From SIG607 sp036307305 (lineage in GTDB: Bacteria > Bacillota > Clostridia > Oscillospirales > Acutalibacteraceae), in contig JAXJXV010000020.1 in the NCBI GenBank assembly GCA_036307305.1, forward strand, positions 1 through 64,000: a stretch of DNA of 64,000 nt. The letters run 5' to 3'. The position numbers were made by a program, and so were the translations under genes. This document shows positions 38,484 through 47,156 of this stretch, piece after piece. Position 1 is the first letter of the stretch. Every line of letters starts with the position of its first letter. Under the pieces are notes generated by a model. The model did not search any database, was not told the origin of the DNA, and saw only the letters and a program-made list of their open reading frames with translations.

Positions 38484-38509
38484 AAAGATGGCGATTTTTC
38501 GCCATCTTT
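38484..38509 (+). terminator. Terminator after the HprK-like fusion gene
   Basis: aaagatggcg (38484-38493) and cgccatcttt (38500-38509), 10-bp perfect stem, loop attttt, followed by tattatttttt. Confidence 0.88.
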
Positions 38510-38543
38510 TATTATTTTTTCGCTATAATTTCCCAAAGTTTTG

Positions 38544-38571
38544 TTGACATAAAGGTATATTTTGATATAAT
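38544..38571 (+). promoter_or_regulatory. Promoter of the HAD phosphatase / ROK repressor pair
   Basis: TTGACA (38544-38549), 16-base spacer, TATAAT (38566-38571), 25 bases before the GTG start at 38597. Confidence 0.8.
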
Positions 38572-38596
38572 ATATATCATATAGTAGGTGAAAACT

Positions 38597-39121
38597 GTGA
38601 AAATGATTTTTATAGACCGCGACGGTACGATGGGCGGAGATGCAAGAATTGAGTATCCTCAGGATTATTATAATTTTGACGGTACGCCAGAGGCAATAGA
38701 AATGCTTAATAAGAATGGATTTTATCCCGTTGCCTTTACTAATCAGTCCTGTATCGCAAGAGGTAAGGACGGCGGTTATGATTTTGCACAGGAATTTCAT
38801 AGCATCGGAATGAGAGATTACTTTTTGTGTCCTCACGACGAGAAAGATAATTGTGAATGCCGAAAGCCTAAAACAGCCTTGCTCGAAAGAGCAAAAGAAA
38901 AATACAATCTTGATATGTCGGAATGCTTTGTTATCGGAGACAGATGGAGTGATATGTTAGCAGGCGGAAAAATGGGTTGTTCGCTTATTCTTGTACTGAC
39001 AGGCTGGGGCAAGGATGCCCTTACGAAAGACCGCGAAAAGTGGAGGGAATACGAGCCTTCTTTCGTGGCGAATAATTTGTTGGAGGCAGCAGAGTGGCTC
39101 TGCAATAATTATGAAGGGTAA
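38597..39121 (+). CDS. HAD-IIIA phosphatase, GmhB-like (heptose/sugar bisphosphate phosphatase family)
   Basis: Start chosen at the GTG at 38597, 6 bases after aggtg; an ATG six bases later is possible. About 174 residues. HAD motif I is IFIDRDGTM, motif II is FTNQS, and CPHDEKDNCECRKP is the zinc-loop and lysine region typical of GmhB-like enzymes, followed by the motif IV region VIGDRWSDMLAGGKMG. Known substrates of the family are heptose-1,7-bisphosphate and related sugar or histidinol phosphates. The sugar genes downstream suggest a sugar phosphate here. The last codons overlap the start of the ROK repressor by 11 bases. Confidence 0.82.
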   Translation: MKMIFIDRDGTMGGDARIEYPQDYYNFDGTPEAIEMLNKNGFYPVAFTNQSCIARGKDGGYDFAQEFHSIGMRDYFLCPHDEKDNCECRKPKTALLERAKEKYNLDMSECFVIGDRWSDMLAGGKMGCSLILVLTGWGKDALTKDREKWREYEPSFVANNLLEAAEWLCNNYEG

Positions 39122-40280
39122 TACACAACTTAGACAGGAAAGTCTTAAAAGGGTTTTAACTGAAATCAGAGCAAAAGGTCCTATTTCCAAAAGACAGCTT
39201 CAAAAAATAACGGATTTTAGTTGGGGAAATATGTCTTCTATTATAACCGTTCTTTGCGAAAGCGGTTATATTGTTTCGGTCGGAAAACAGAACACGGGCG
39301 TAGGAAGAAAGCCTGAGGAATATGATATTAATTCAGACAATAATTATATAATTGGTATTGATTTTAACAGCACGGGCACTCTCGCATTGGTTTGTGACTT
39401 AAGGGGCAGAATAGTAAAGGAATTCAGAGAGCGTTTTGAAGATAATAATGTAAATAAATTAAAAACACGCGAGGAAGCTGAAGCTCTACTATACAAAGCC
39501 GTTAGCGAAGCAGTTGAGTTTTGCAGTGGTAAAAACGTTGCTTATATAGCTGTTGCTATGCAGGGTGACGTTGATACTGAAAACGGAATTTCTGCAAATC
39601 TTTGTGTTATAAAAGATTGGAAAAACGTACCTGTTTGCCAAATGCTTGAAGAAAAATTCGGTATCAAAACCGTTATGCTTCACGATCCTGATTGTGTAAT
39701 ATATGCCGAAAGGTTTTACGGCGCTCTTGCAGACAGTGATGTTAATAACGCAGTAGAAATACGTATAGAGCATGGACTTGGTATGGCTGCTATAATTAAC
39801 GGTCAGATTTATATGGGTAACAAAGGAAAAACCTGTGAAATTAAAAATCTTATTGTGCCAAGTAACAATGAATTGGGATACAGTTATGTTGAAAATGTAA
39901 TCGGCAATAGTGGTAACATAGTGAGCAGATATACGAAGAAGACTGGTAAGGAATTGACGGTTGCGGCTATAGGTGAGTTGGCAAGAAGCGGTAACGAAAT
40001 AGCGCTTGAAATATTTAAAAATGTGAGCATAAGTCTTGCTTTTGCTATATCTAACATCTGTGCTGTGTATAATCCTGATAAAGTTGTTCTTTTTGGCGAA
40101 ATGAATCAGTTTGAGGATATTTTTTTAGAATGTCTTAAAGGACTTGTAAAGGAGCTTAACTTTGCTGATTCTTCTATGCCTGAAATAGAGCTGTCTAAGC
40201 TTGATTATACTGCTGCTGCGGTTGGCGCGGCATTGTTTGTTGCTGACAAAGTAGTAGATAGTTTATATTTTAAACGTTAA
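39111..40280 (+). CDS. ROK family transcriptional repressor (NagC/XylR type)
   Basis: Start chosen at the ATG at 39111, inside the end of the HAD gene; the long upstream frame extension has no support. It gives 389 residues. An N-terminal winged helix (residues ~5-65: QESLKRVLTEIRAKGPISKRQLQKITDFSWGNMSSIITVLCESGYI) precedes a ROK domain (YIIGIDFNSTGTLALV, LHDPDCVIYAERFYGALADSD, KVVLFGEMNQFE). The ROK zinc cysteine cluster and the usual catalytic LENDANAA are altered (LHDPDCV), so it is a sensor, not a kinase. It probably controls the isomerase/KbaZ/kinase/GH2 genes that follow after an 86-base gap containing a palindrome. Confidence 0.88.
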   Translation: MKGNTQLRQESLKRVLTEIRAKGPISKRQLQKITDFSWGNMSSIITVLCESGYIVSVGKQNTGVGRKPEEYDINSDNNYIIGIDFNSTGTLALVCDLRGRIVKEFRERFEDNNVNKLKTREEAEALLYKAVSEAVEFCSGKNVAYIAVAMQGDVDTENGISANLCVIKDWKNVPVCQMLEEKFGIKTVMLHDPDCVIYAERFYGALADSDVNNAVEIRIEHGLGMAAIINGQIYMGNKGKTCEIKNLIVPSNNELGYSYVENVIGNSGNIVSRYTKKTGKELTVAAIGELARSGNEIALEIFKNVSISLAFAISNICAVYNPDKVVLFGEMNQFEDIFLECLKGLVKELNFADSSMPEIELSKLDYTAAAVGAALFVADKVVDSLYFKR

Positions 40281-40326
40281 AAAATCGGCGGGTATTCCTG
40301 CTCGCCGATAAATATATCATCAAATA

Positions 40327-40341
40327 TGTCATATAATGACA
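40327..40341. promoter_or_regulatory. Palindromic operator candidate over a -10 box
   Basis: tgtcat (40327-40332) and atgaca (40336-40341) flank ata. The centre overlaps a TATAAT hexamer 31 bases before the isomerase gene. This is a natural binding site for the ROK repressor encoded just upstream. Confidence 0.5.
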
Positions 40342-40366
40342 CATTGCGATAAATGGAGGTATTATT

Positions 40367-41818
40367 ATGGAAAAACTAAGAATCGGTCTTGTGGGAACAA
40401 GTCAGCTAAGCTTCCCTGGTAACAAGGAAGCTGCTTTTGCCGCTTGTGTAAAGGCGATGGAAAAACACGCTGATGCTATGGGCTTTGAGCTTGTAGTTTA
40501 TCCTGAGACGGTAATCGTAAGAGAGGATGCTGTAAAGGCTGTAGAAACTTTGGAAGAAGCAAAAATCGACTTCCTTATGGTTCAGCATACATCTTACTCT
40601 GCAGGTCAGTTGGCTCCCGTGTTTGCAAAAATCAAAAATGCAAACGTTGGCTTCTGGGCTATACCTGAGGGAGAGGCAATAGAAGGCGCAGTACCATTTA
40701 ATTCTCTTTGCAGTATTAATATGCATATGGGTATCGTTGCTCATTATTTAAGAGATTATAAGATTAAGGTAAAATGGTTCTACGGCTACGGTGAAGATGA
40801 AGAATTCACAAGAAGACTTCAGATAACCGTTCGCGCTCTTACCGCTCTTAAGAACATCAGAAAGGCAAGAATAGGTCTTGTTGGCGGTGTAGCTCCCGGC
40901 TTTAACGACCTTTACGATGATGAAAGAAACATCAATAAGCGTTTCGAGGGTATTTATTTCAACAGACTTCACGAATATGACGAGTTAAAGAGTAAGGCTC
41001 TTTCATATCCTATGGAAGAAATCACTCCTATTATGGAAAATATGGAAACCTGTTCCTGCGGTTATTCTGATGAAGCCGCTAAAAAGACTCTTGAAATCAG
41101 CGCTCGTTTCTATAAGGCGTATAAGGAGTTTATAGCAGAAAACAAATATGACGCTATTGCTGTTTCCTGTTGGCCTAAGTTCCAGGATGATTTCCAGTAT
41201 TCCGTTTGCTCTGTTATAGGTCAGCTTAACGACGAGGGTACGGTTATGGCTTGTGAAGGTGACGTACTCAGCGCTATAAGTATGCTTATTCTTAAATACA
41301 TAGCAGGTGGCGAGGTTTCAACCCTTATGGACCTTTCTGCCTTTGATGAAAAGGACGATACCGTTCTTCTCTGGCATTGCGGTCCTGCAGCAGCAAGATA
41401 CTGCAAAGAAAACGGCTATAAGCTTGGCTGTAACTACAGCGGTATGGCTCACGAACCCAATAAGGGACTTACTGCACGTTGCGGCGTTGCAAGAGATATG
41501 GTATTCGACGATAACCCAATTACAGTTATGCGTCTTTCGGGTGAGTGCGACAAGATGTTCCATATGGGTGGAGAATTTATGCTTCCCGACAAGTTCTCCT
41601 TCAAGGGCAGTCGCGGTTGGTGCGGTAACCTTACTCTGAACGGCGAAAAGATAAACGCTAAGGACCTTCTTAATACCGTTCTCGTAACAGGCTTCCAGCA
41701 TCATTTCCCCGTAGTTATCGGTGACTACACAGCAGAAATCAAAGAGTTTGCCGCATGGGCAGGACTCAGCGAAATCAAAAAAGTTCCCTACGCAGACTAT
41801 CTGCAGGTAATTGAATAA
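40367..41818 (+). CDS. L-fucose/L-arabinose isomerase family protein
   Basis: A 483-residue protein with a good ribosome site (tggaggt). It shows the layout of the fucose/arabinose isomerase superfamily: N-terminal IGLVGTSQLSFPGNKEAAFAA, a middle domain with RIGLVGGVAPGFNDLYDDE, AIAVSCWPKFQDDFQYSVCSVIGQLNDEG with the metal/active-site region, CEGDVLSAISMLILKYIAG, and WHCGPAA near the C-terminus. The true substrate sugar cannot be told from sequence; close homologues are often annotated only at family level. It is the first gene of a compact locus with a KbaZ-like protein, a ROK kinase and a GH2 enzyme, so it probably isomerises the released sugar. Cytoplasmic. Confidence 0.8.
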   Translation: MEKLRIGLVGTSQLSFPGNKEAAFAACVKAMEKHADAMGFELVVYPETVIVREDAVKAVETLEEAKIDFLMVQHTSYSAGQLAPVFAKIKNANVGFWAIPEGEAIEGAVPFNSLCSINMHMGIVAHYLRDYKIKVKWFYGYGEDEEFTRRLQITVRALTALKNIRKARIGLVGGVAPGFNDLYDDERNINKRFEGIYFNRLHEYDELKSKALSYPMEEITPIMENMETCSCGYSDEAAKKTLEISARFYKAYKEFIAENKYDAIAVSCWPKFQDDFQYSVCSVIGQLNDEGTVMACEGDVLSAISMLILKYIAGGEVSTLMDLSAFDEKDDTVLLWHCGPAAARYCKENGYKLGCNYSGMAHEPNKGLTARCGVARDMVFDDNPITVMRLSGECDKMFHMGGEFMLPDKFSFKGSRGWCGNLTLNGEKINAKDLLNTVLVTGFQHHFPVVIGDYTAEIKEFAAWAGLSEIKKVPYADYLQVIE

Positions 41819-41830
41819 GGAGAGAAAATT

Positions 41831-43099
41831 ATGAATAACAAAATTTCCATTACACAAATGATGAACGCTGTTAAGATTTTAAAGGAGCAGGGTGAAAAAT
41901 TTACAATGCTTGGCATAGGACCTATGTCAAAGCCTCTTATTAAGGCTACACTTGAACTTGCACAGGAAAAGGATTTCCCGATTATGCTTATTGCAAGTCG
42001 TAATCAGGTTGACAGCGATGAGTTCGGCCACGGTTACGTTAGAGACTGGGACCAGGACAGATTTGTTGCTGACGTAAAAGCAGTAGAGGAAGAAATCGGT
42101 TTTGACGGACTTTGTTACCTTTGCCGTGACCATGGCGGCCCTTGGCAGAGAGACGAGGAAAGAGCCGCAAAGCTCCCCGTTGATGAGGCAATGGAGAAAT
42201 GTATCCGTTCCTATAAGCACGATATGGATGCAGGTTTTGACCTCTTACATATCGACCCAACAAAAGACCCTGAGTATGCTATGGGTACAGTTCCTTTTGA
42301 CATCGTTATTGACCGTACCGTTCAGATTATTGAAGAGCTTGAAAATTACCGTAAAGAAAAAGGTCTTCCCGAAATCGGTTACGAAGCAGGTACTGAGGAA
42401 ACCAACGGCGGTCTTACAGGAGTAGAAGCATTCAGTAGCTTTATTGATATACTCGTTGAAAAACTCGCTGCTAAGGGAATTAAGGCGCCTGAGTTCGTTG
42501 TAGGACAGACAGGTACTCTTACTCGTCTTACTGAAAACGTAGGAAACTTTAACCGTGAAAACGCTGCTCTTCTTTCTGCAAACGCCGCAAAGCACGGTGT
42601 TGGCGTTAAAGAACATAACGGCGACTATCTTTCTGACAAGATTCTTCTTGAGCATCCCGTAATCGACGTTACTGCTATGAACGTTGCGCCTGAATTCGGT
42701 GTTGTTGAAACCAGAGCTTATCTCGAACTTGCCAAGGTTGAGGAAAGATGCGTGGCTAAAGAAAAACTTTCGGGTCTTACTGAGGAAATGTCTACCTATG
42801 CCGTTAAGAGCGAACGTTGGAGAAAATGGGTTGTTGGCGATATGACCAAGGCAGACGTTGATACCGTTCTTAAGGATAAAGAGCTTACTGCTCAGATTAC
42901 CGATATCTGCGGACATTATACCTATGAAATTCCTTCTGTTAAGGCTAGAATCGAAAAAATGCTTACTAACCTTAAGGAAGTAGGCGTTGATGGTGAAGCT
43001 TACGTAAATTATCAGCTCAAGAACTCTATTGACCGTTATGCATTCTGCTTCAAGATGCACGGCCTTACAGGTAAGCTTTTAAAGGCATTGGGTAAATAA
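41831..43099 (+). CDS. KbaZ/GatZ-like protein (tagatose-bisphosphate aldolase non-catalytic subunit family)
   Basis: A 422-residue protein, 12 bases after the isomerase gene with aaggagag upstream. Motifs resemble the KbaZ/GatZ barrel: LGIGPMSKPLIKATLELAQ, IASRNQVDS, GYVRDWD, LCRDHGGPW, DAGFDLLHIDPTKD and EAGTEETNGG. Known: GatZ/KbaZ supports the class II aldolase GatY/KbaY, and some relatives have been proposed as sugar epimerases or kinases. No GatY-like catalytic subunit is visible in this locus. I therefore infer a stand-alone role, possibly epimerisation of the ketose made by the isomerase, before phosphorylation by the next gene's product. Confidence 0.7.
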   Translation: MNNKISITQMMNAVKILKEQGEKFTMLGIGPMSKPLIKATLELAQEKDFPIMLIASRNQVDSDEFGHGYVRDWDQDRFVADVKAVEEEIGFDGLCYLCRDHGGPWQRDEERAAKLPVDEAMEKCIRSYKHDMDAGFDLLHIDPTKDPEYAMGTVPFDIVIDRTVQIIEELENYRKEKGLPEIGYEAGTEETNGGLTGVEAFSSFIDILVEKLAAKGIKAPEFVVGQTGTLTRLTENVGNFNRENAALLSANAAKHGVGVKEHNGDYLSDKILLEHPVIDVTAMNVAPEFGVVETRAYLELAKVEERCVAKEKLSGLTEEMSTYAVKSERWRKWVVGDMTKADVDTVLKDKELTAQITDICGHYTYEIPSVKARIEKMLTNLKEVGVDGEAYVNYQLKNSIDRYAFCFKMHGLTGKLLKALGK

Positions 43100-43100
43100 T

Positions 43101-44033
43101 ATGAATTACTGTGTAGGTATAGATATAGGCGGTACTAAAACAAGCGTCTGCATTGCAGATGACAATGCTCGTCCTATAAAAACCGTTACCTTTCCTACAG
43201 AGGCTATTCTTGGCGCAGAGAGTCTTGTTAAAAGGATAGGTAATACCTATAAAGAACTTTTAAGTGAGCTTTCTTTGTCGGCAGGACAGGTGGACTTTTG
43301 CGGTGTTGCCTGTCCAGGCCCTCTGGACGTAAAACAGGGTAGGATTATACATATTGCTACCATGGGCTTTAAAAACGTTCCTATCAGGGAAATGCTCAGT
43401 AATGAGTTAAAGCTTCCCGTTTATCTGGAAAACGACGCTAACTGCGCTGCACTTGCAGAAAGTGAGTTAGGAGTAGCAAAGGGCAAAGACCCTCTCGTTT
43501 ACGTAACTATAAGTACTGGAATAGGAAGCGGTATTATTGTTAACGGACAGATTTTATCGGGTGGTTTTTCTTCTGCAGGAGAACTGGGTCACTTGACTGT
43601 AGTGCCTGACGGCAGACAGTGTCCTTGCGGTAAAAAAGGCTGTCTTGAACTTTACTCCTCAGGAACTGCCATTGCAAGAGACGGAAGCGCTAATAAGGGT
43701 AAAGAACTTTCGACTAAAGAGGTTTTCGACCTTTATAGAAGCGGTGACAGAGAAATCAAAGAAATAGTTGACCTGGCCGCAGAAGATTTAGGACTTGCTC
43801 TGTCAAGTGTGTATCACATTATTGACCCAGCCTGTATTGTTCTTGGCGGCAGTGTTACAAAGGCTTACGACTGCTTTAAAGAATCTCTTTTAAAAGCGCT
43901 TGAAAAATACACCCAGCCTGTACAGGACAGAAATATAAATATAGAAATTTCATCCTTTGACGGTGAACAGGTTATTTTAGGCGCTCTCATTTACGGTAAA
44001 GGAGAACACGGTAAAAATGGTACAAAGTCTTAA
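43101..44033 (+). CDS. ROK family sugar kinase
   Basis: A 310-residue protein starting one base after the KbaZ-like gene. ATP motif CVGIDIGGTKTSVCIAD, GVACPGPLDV, LENDANCAALAE with the catalytic Asp, ISTGIGSGIIVNG, zinc motif GHLTVVPDGRQCPCGKKGCLELYSSG, and IVLGGSVTK. It is distinct from the glucokinase at 29964-30917 and, unlike the ROK repressor, keeps all catalytic and zinc residues. It most likely phosphorylates the sugar handled by the two preceding proteins. The GH2 gene starts inside its 3' end. Confidence 0.88.
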   Translation: MNYCVGIDIGGTKTSVCIADDNARPIKTVTFPTEAILGAESLVKRIGNTYKELLSELSLSAGQVDFCGVACPGPLDVKQGRIIHIATMGFKNVPIREMLSNELKLPVYLENDANCAALAESELGVAKGKDPLVYVTISTGIGSGIIVNGQILSGGFSSAGELGHLTVVPDGRQCPCGKKGCLELYSSGTAIARDGSANKGKELSTKEVFDLYRSGDREIKEIVDLAAEDLGLALSSVYHIIDPACIVLGGSVTKAYDCFKESLLKALEKYTQPVQDRNINIEISSFDGEQVILGALIYGKGEHGKNGTKS

Positions 44034-46149
44034 CGGATTATGGAAACGCCGTGTGGGAAAAGGTGACTTTAAAGACGTGCAGGTTCCTTATTCTACACTG
44101 AGCGTTGGACACAGTGAATGTGTAAAAATTTTTGACATTGAAAGTAAAAGCGAAAAAATTCTTCTTAAATTTGACGGTATCACTTATTATGCTAAGGTAA
44201 CCTTAAACGGCGTTTATCTTGGAGATATGCTGCCATATAGTGAGTATACCTTTGATATTACCGACACAGCTAAAGAAAAAGATAACGAATTGCTGGTTGA
44301 AATAGAGGATATTGAGCCAAAATTCGGTCCAAGCGAAGGCTGGGAAAACTATAGCGGTATTATAAGAGACGTAAGCATCGTTTATAAAAATAAGAACTAT
44401 ATTGAGGATGTTTTCTTTAAAACAACTCTAAGTTCTGATTATAAAAATGCACAGTACGTTGTTGACGTAAAGGCTATAGACAACAGCGACGTAAAGTGGG
44501 AAGTAAGCCTTTTAAAAGATGACATACTTATTGACAGCTATGAATTTATAAACGGCGACACTATAACAAGAACGGTTGAAAACGTTCAGCTTTGGTCACC
44601 TGAAAAACCTACTCTTTATGCGCTTAACGTAAAGCTTTACTGTGACGGAGTTTTAACCGACGAATATAACTGTAAAGTAGGTTTCAGAGAGTTTAAGTGT
44701 AACAGACACCGTTTCGTGCTTAACGGTGAGGAACTGTTTGTCAAAGGTGTCTGCAAACATGAAATGGTAGCTGACAGCGGTCACGTACCTACTATAGAGC
44801 AAATAGAAAAAGACCTATTGATGATTAAATCAACAGGCTGTAATTTTGTTCGTCTTGTGCATTATCCTCACTGTAAGCAGACTCTGGAAATTGCCGACAG
44901 ACTGGGACTTATGGTAAGTGAAGAACCTGGACTCTGGTGGTCTGATACCTCCGACCCTGAAATTAGCGCAGGTAGCCTTGAGGTGCTTCGCAGAACAATA
45001 CTTAGAGACAGAAATCATGCAAGTATTATTTTCTGGCTTTCCTTTAACGAGTGCCGTTTTACCGAGCAGTTTCTTAAAGACAGCGCACAGGTATGCAAGG
45101 AACTTGACCCTACCCGTCTTGTGTCGGGAGCTAACTGTATGAGTGACGAGGATACCCTTAAATACTATAATATCTGCGGTTTTGATTTCTATACAATGCA
45201 TCCATACTCAGATACCTTTGCCCGTTCCTTAAAGAGTGCGCAGTTGCTTAATGATAAACCGCTTATGTTTACCGAATGGGGCGGATATTTTGTATACGAT
45301 AATCCTCATTTGCTTACTGATTTTATGAACAGTATGTACAGTCTTTACGAGGCTAACAGCGATGAGGGAGCGTTAGCGGGAGAAAGTATATGGTACTGGG
45401 CTGAGCTTAACGATTTCAACCGCGGAAGACCCGCCTGTATCGACGGCGCATTAAAGGAAGCTCTTGTAGATAAATACAGAAATCCTACTATGATTTACAA
45501 GCCTTTCTGTGACGCTATTGCAAACTTCGGTAAAACCTTAAAGTGTGAAGATATGTACGAATTTACTCTTAGTGACAGTCTTAATAAAACCCCTATGTCC
45601 TGTGAGAATGCGGGGAATTTTGAAGCCTTTAAGGAAAAATTGGCAGAGAATATTCCAAGCTATCATTCGCGTATGAGAGGACGCAGGATCACAGTAGGCG
45701 CCGTTCTTCAAAAGGAAGAGCTTGACGGTATGCTGAAAGTCCCTGCTGTAATCAGCAAGGGAAACTCACCTGTTTTTATGGGCTTAAAGGAAACGAATGC
45801 CGTTACGGTTATAGGCTGTGTCAGCGCTCCTTACGGCTATCCGCTTTGTGGAAAATACGGTGAAGAAGCGGTAAAGGTGACCGTTGAGTGTGAGGACGCA
45901 AATGAGTCTTTCATTCTTAAAAACGGAATGGAGCTTACAACGGTTCATACAACCCTTTCTTCTTCAAGAATTAATCCCGTTGCGCAAAATGCTACGGAAT
46001 TTGCCCGTTTCTCCTATGATAAAAATCATGAGAATTATATTATAAACAGAGCTGACCTTGTATTATCATCACAAAAAAAGGTCAAAAAGGTTATTTTTGA
46101 AAGTTTAAACGATAATTATCAGGTACTTGTTTACGGGGTTTATTTATAA
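44017..46149 (+). CDS. Glycoside hydrolase family 2 enzyme (beta-glucuronidase/beta-galactosidase type)
   Basis: A 710-residue protein whose ATG overlaps the ROK kinase by 17 bases, with aaaggag about 12 bases upstream. Sugar-binding jelly-roll (LNGLWKRRVGKGDFKDVQVPYS, VTLNGVYLGDMLPYSEYTFDIT), Ig-like domain (LWSPEKPTLYALNVKL...VGFREFK) and TIM barrel: KGVCKHE, IKSTGCNFVRLVHYPH, IIFWLSFNECRF (acid/base Glu after Asn) and PLMFTEWGGYF (nucleophile Glu). No signal peptide, so it is intracellular. The substrate is a beta-linked glycoside whose sugar is probably used by the adjacent isomerase, KbaZ-like protein and kinase. A further ~200-residue C-terminal part is unassigned. A terminator follows 4 bases after the stop. 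Confidence 0.87.
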   Translation: MVQSLNGLWKRRVGKGDFKDVQVPYSTLSVGHSECVKIFDIESKSEKILLKFDGITYYAKVTLNGVYLGDMLPYSEYTFDITDTAKEKDNELLVEIEDIEPKFGPSEGWENYSGIIRDVSIVYKNKNYIEDVFFKTTLSSDYKNAQYVVDVKAIDNSDVKWEVSLLKDDILIDSYEFINGDTITRTVENVQLWSPEKPTLYALNVKLYCDGVLTDEYNCKVGFREFKCNRHRFVLNGEELFVKGVCKHEMVADSGHVPTIEQIEKDLLMIKSTGCNFVRLVHYPHCKQTLEIADRLGLMVSEEPGLWWSDTSDPEISAGSLEVLRRTILRDRNHASIIFWLSFNECRFTEQFLKDSAQVCKELDPTRLVSGANCMSDEDTLKYYNICGFDFYTMHPYSDTFARSLKSAQLLNDKPLMFTEWGGYFVYDNPHLLTDFMNSMYSLYEANSDEGALAGESIWYWAELNDFNRGRPACIDGALKEALVDKYRNPTMIYKPFCDAIANFGKTLKCEDMYEFTLSDSLNKTPMSCENAGNFEAFKEKLAENIPSYHSRMRGRRITVGAVLQKEELDGMLKVPAVISKGNSPVFMGLKETNAVTVIGCVSAPYGYPLCGKYGEEAVKVTVECEDANESFILKNGMELTTVHTTLSSSRINPVAQNATEFARFSYDKNHENYIINRADLVLSSQKKVKKVIFESLNDNYQVLVYGVYL

Positions 46150-46152
46150 GCG

Positions 46153-46183
46153 AAAAAATGATGGTTAAAACCATCATTTTTTT
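46153..46183 (+). terminator. Terminator of the sugar locus
   Basis: aaaaaatgatggt (46153-46165) and accatcatttttt (46170-46182), 13-bp stem, loop taaa, then further T residues. Confidence 0.88.
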
Positions 46184-46184
46184 G

Positions 46185-46213
46185 TTTACAAAAGAAAAAA
46201 TAAGTGTTATAAT
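46185..46213 (+). promoter_or_regulatory. Promoter of the acyltransferase-like gene
   Basis: TTTACA (46185-46190), 17-base spacer, TATAAT (46208-46213), 25 bases before the ATG at 46239. Confidence 0.72.
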
Positions 46214-46238
46214 AAAAGCAAATAAAGGAGGCGTTGTT

Positions 46239-47114
46239 ATGCGTAGTTATCTTGAGAAGTTTTTTCAAAAATATGAATATACCAAAGAGGATAGTGATTA
46301 TCTTCTTTCCTGTTATGATAAAATTCAGTCCAGTGATTTTGCCAAGGAGTGCTTTGATAAGGCTTTGGCTTTATACGAGGAAAATATTAACTGTGAATAC
46401 AATGATGTTATTGACCTTGTAGATAAGGCGGCAAAAGAAATATATATTTATGAGTATACAGCCGAATTGCTTATTTTTATTATGTTCACAAGAAAGCTTA
46501 AGGAACGTTATAATGAAAAGGGCATATCTGATGAGATTTTTGATACGACTGTAAAAGACTTTCGTTATCAGATGGAAATCTTGAAAAATATAAAGTGTAT
46601 AATCGGTACCGAATGTGCGCCGTGGTGTATAGGTTTTGTTCGTATGGAGCGTTTTGGAATAGGCAGACTTCAGTATGAAATTATAAATTTCGGTCTGGAC
46701 TATGAAAAGGACGGTAAGGTGCTTACTCCCGACACAAAGGTGCTTAACGTTCATATACCTGCTTCGGGTCAGCCGTTAAGCACAGAGCTTGTTATGGAAT
46801 CCTTTAAAATGGCTAAGGAATTTTATAAGGGTATTATCGGCGAGCCGTTTGCATTTAAATGCTCTTCGTGGCTTCTTTACCCTGAGCATGAGCAAATGCT
46901 TGAAAAAACGAGTAATATTTATCGGTTTATGAAGATATTTGATTATCTTGGCTATGGGATTAAAAAGAATAACGGTGATTTATACAGAATTTTCGGAACC
47001 TATGAATCCCGTCCTGAGTATTTGCCTGAAAAAACTTCTTTACAGAGAGCGTATAAGAAGCATTTACTGGCAGGGGGGAAAACAGGATACGGTATAGGGG
47101 TATATATTCTTTAA
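46239..47114 (+). CDS. Acyltransferase-domain protein (GNAT-like N/C pair)
   Basis: Start chosen at the ATG at 46239, after aaaggaggcgttgtt; an upstream in-frame extension lies over the promoter. It gives 291 residues. The N-terminal ~130 residues are helical. The C-terminal half contains LNVHIPASGQPLSTELVMESFKMAKEFY and KCSSWLLYPEHEQML..SNIYRFMKIF, blocks I associate with the GNAT-like acyltransferase family often found beside glycoside hydrolase genes. The acyl group and acceptor are unknown. It has its own promoter and is convergent with GH5 across a shared terminator. Cytoplasmic. The assignment is moderate. Confidence 0.6.
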   Translation: MRSYLEKFFQKYEYTKEDSDYLLSCYDKIQSSDFAKECFDKALALYEENINCEYNDVIDLVDKAAKEIYIYEYTAELLIFIMFTRKLKERYNEKGISDEIFDTTVKDFRYQMEILKNIKCIIGTECAPWCIGFVRMERFGIGRLQYEIINFGLDYEKDGKVLTPDTKVLNVHIPASGQPLSTELVMESFKMAKEFYKGIIGEPFAFKCSSWLLYPEHEQMLEKTSNIYRFMKIFDYLGYGIKKNNGDLYRIFGTYESRPEYLPEKTSLQRAYKKHLLAGGKTGYGIGVYIL

Positions 47115-47153
47115 AAAAAGTGACAACGAAATTGATTTTCGTTGTCACTTTTT
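47115..47153. terminator. Bidirectional terminator between the acyltransferase-like and GH5 genes
   Basis: gtgacaacgaaa (47120-47131) and tttcgttgtcac (47137-47148) form a 12-bp perfect stem extended by A5/T5, between convergent genes. Confidence 0.88.
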
Positions 47154-47156
47154 AAT

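Noticed and set aside
40284..40309. Terminator after the ROK repressor
   Set aside because: atcggcg/cgccgat can pair but no T-run follows, so it is at best a weak or processing hairpin.
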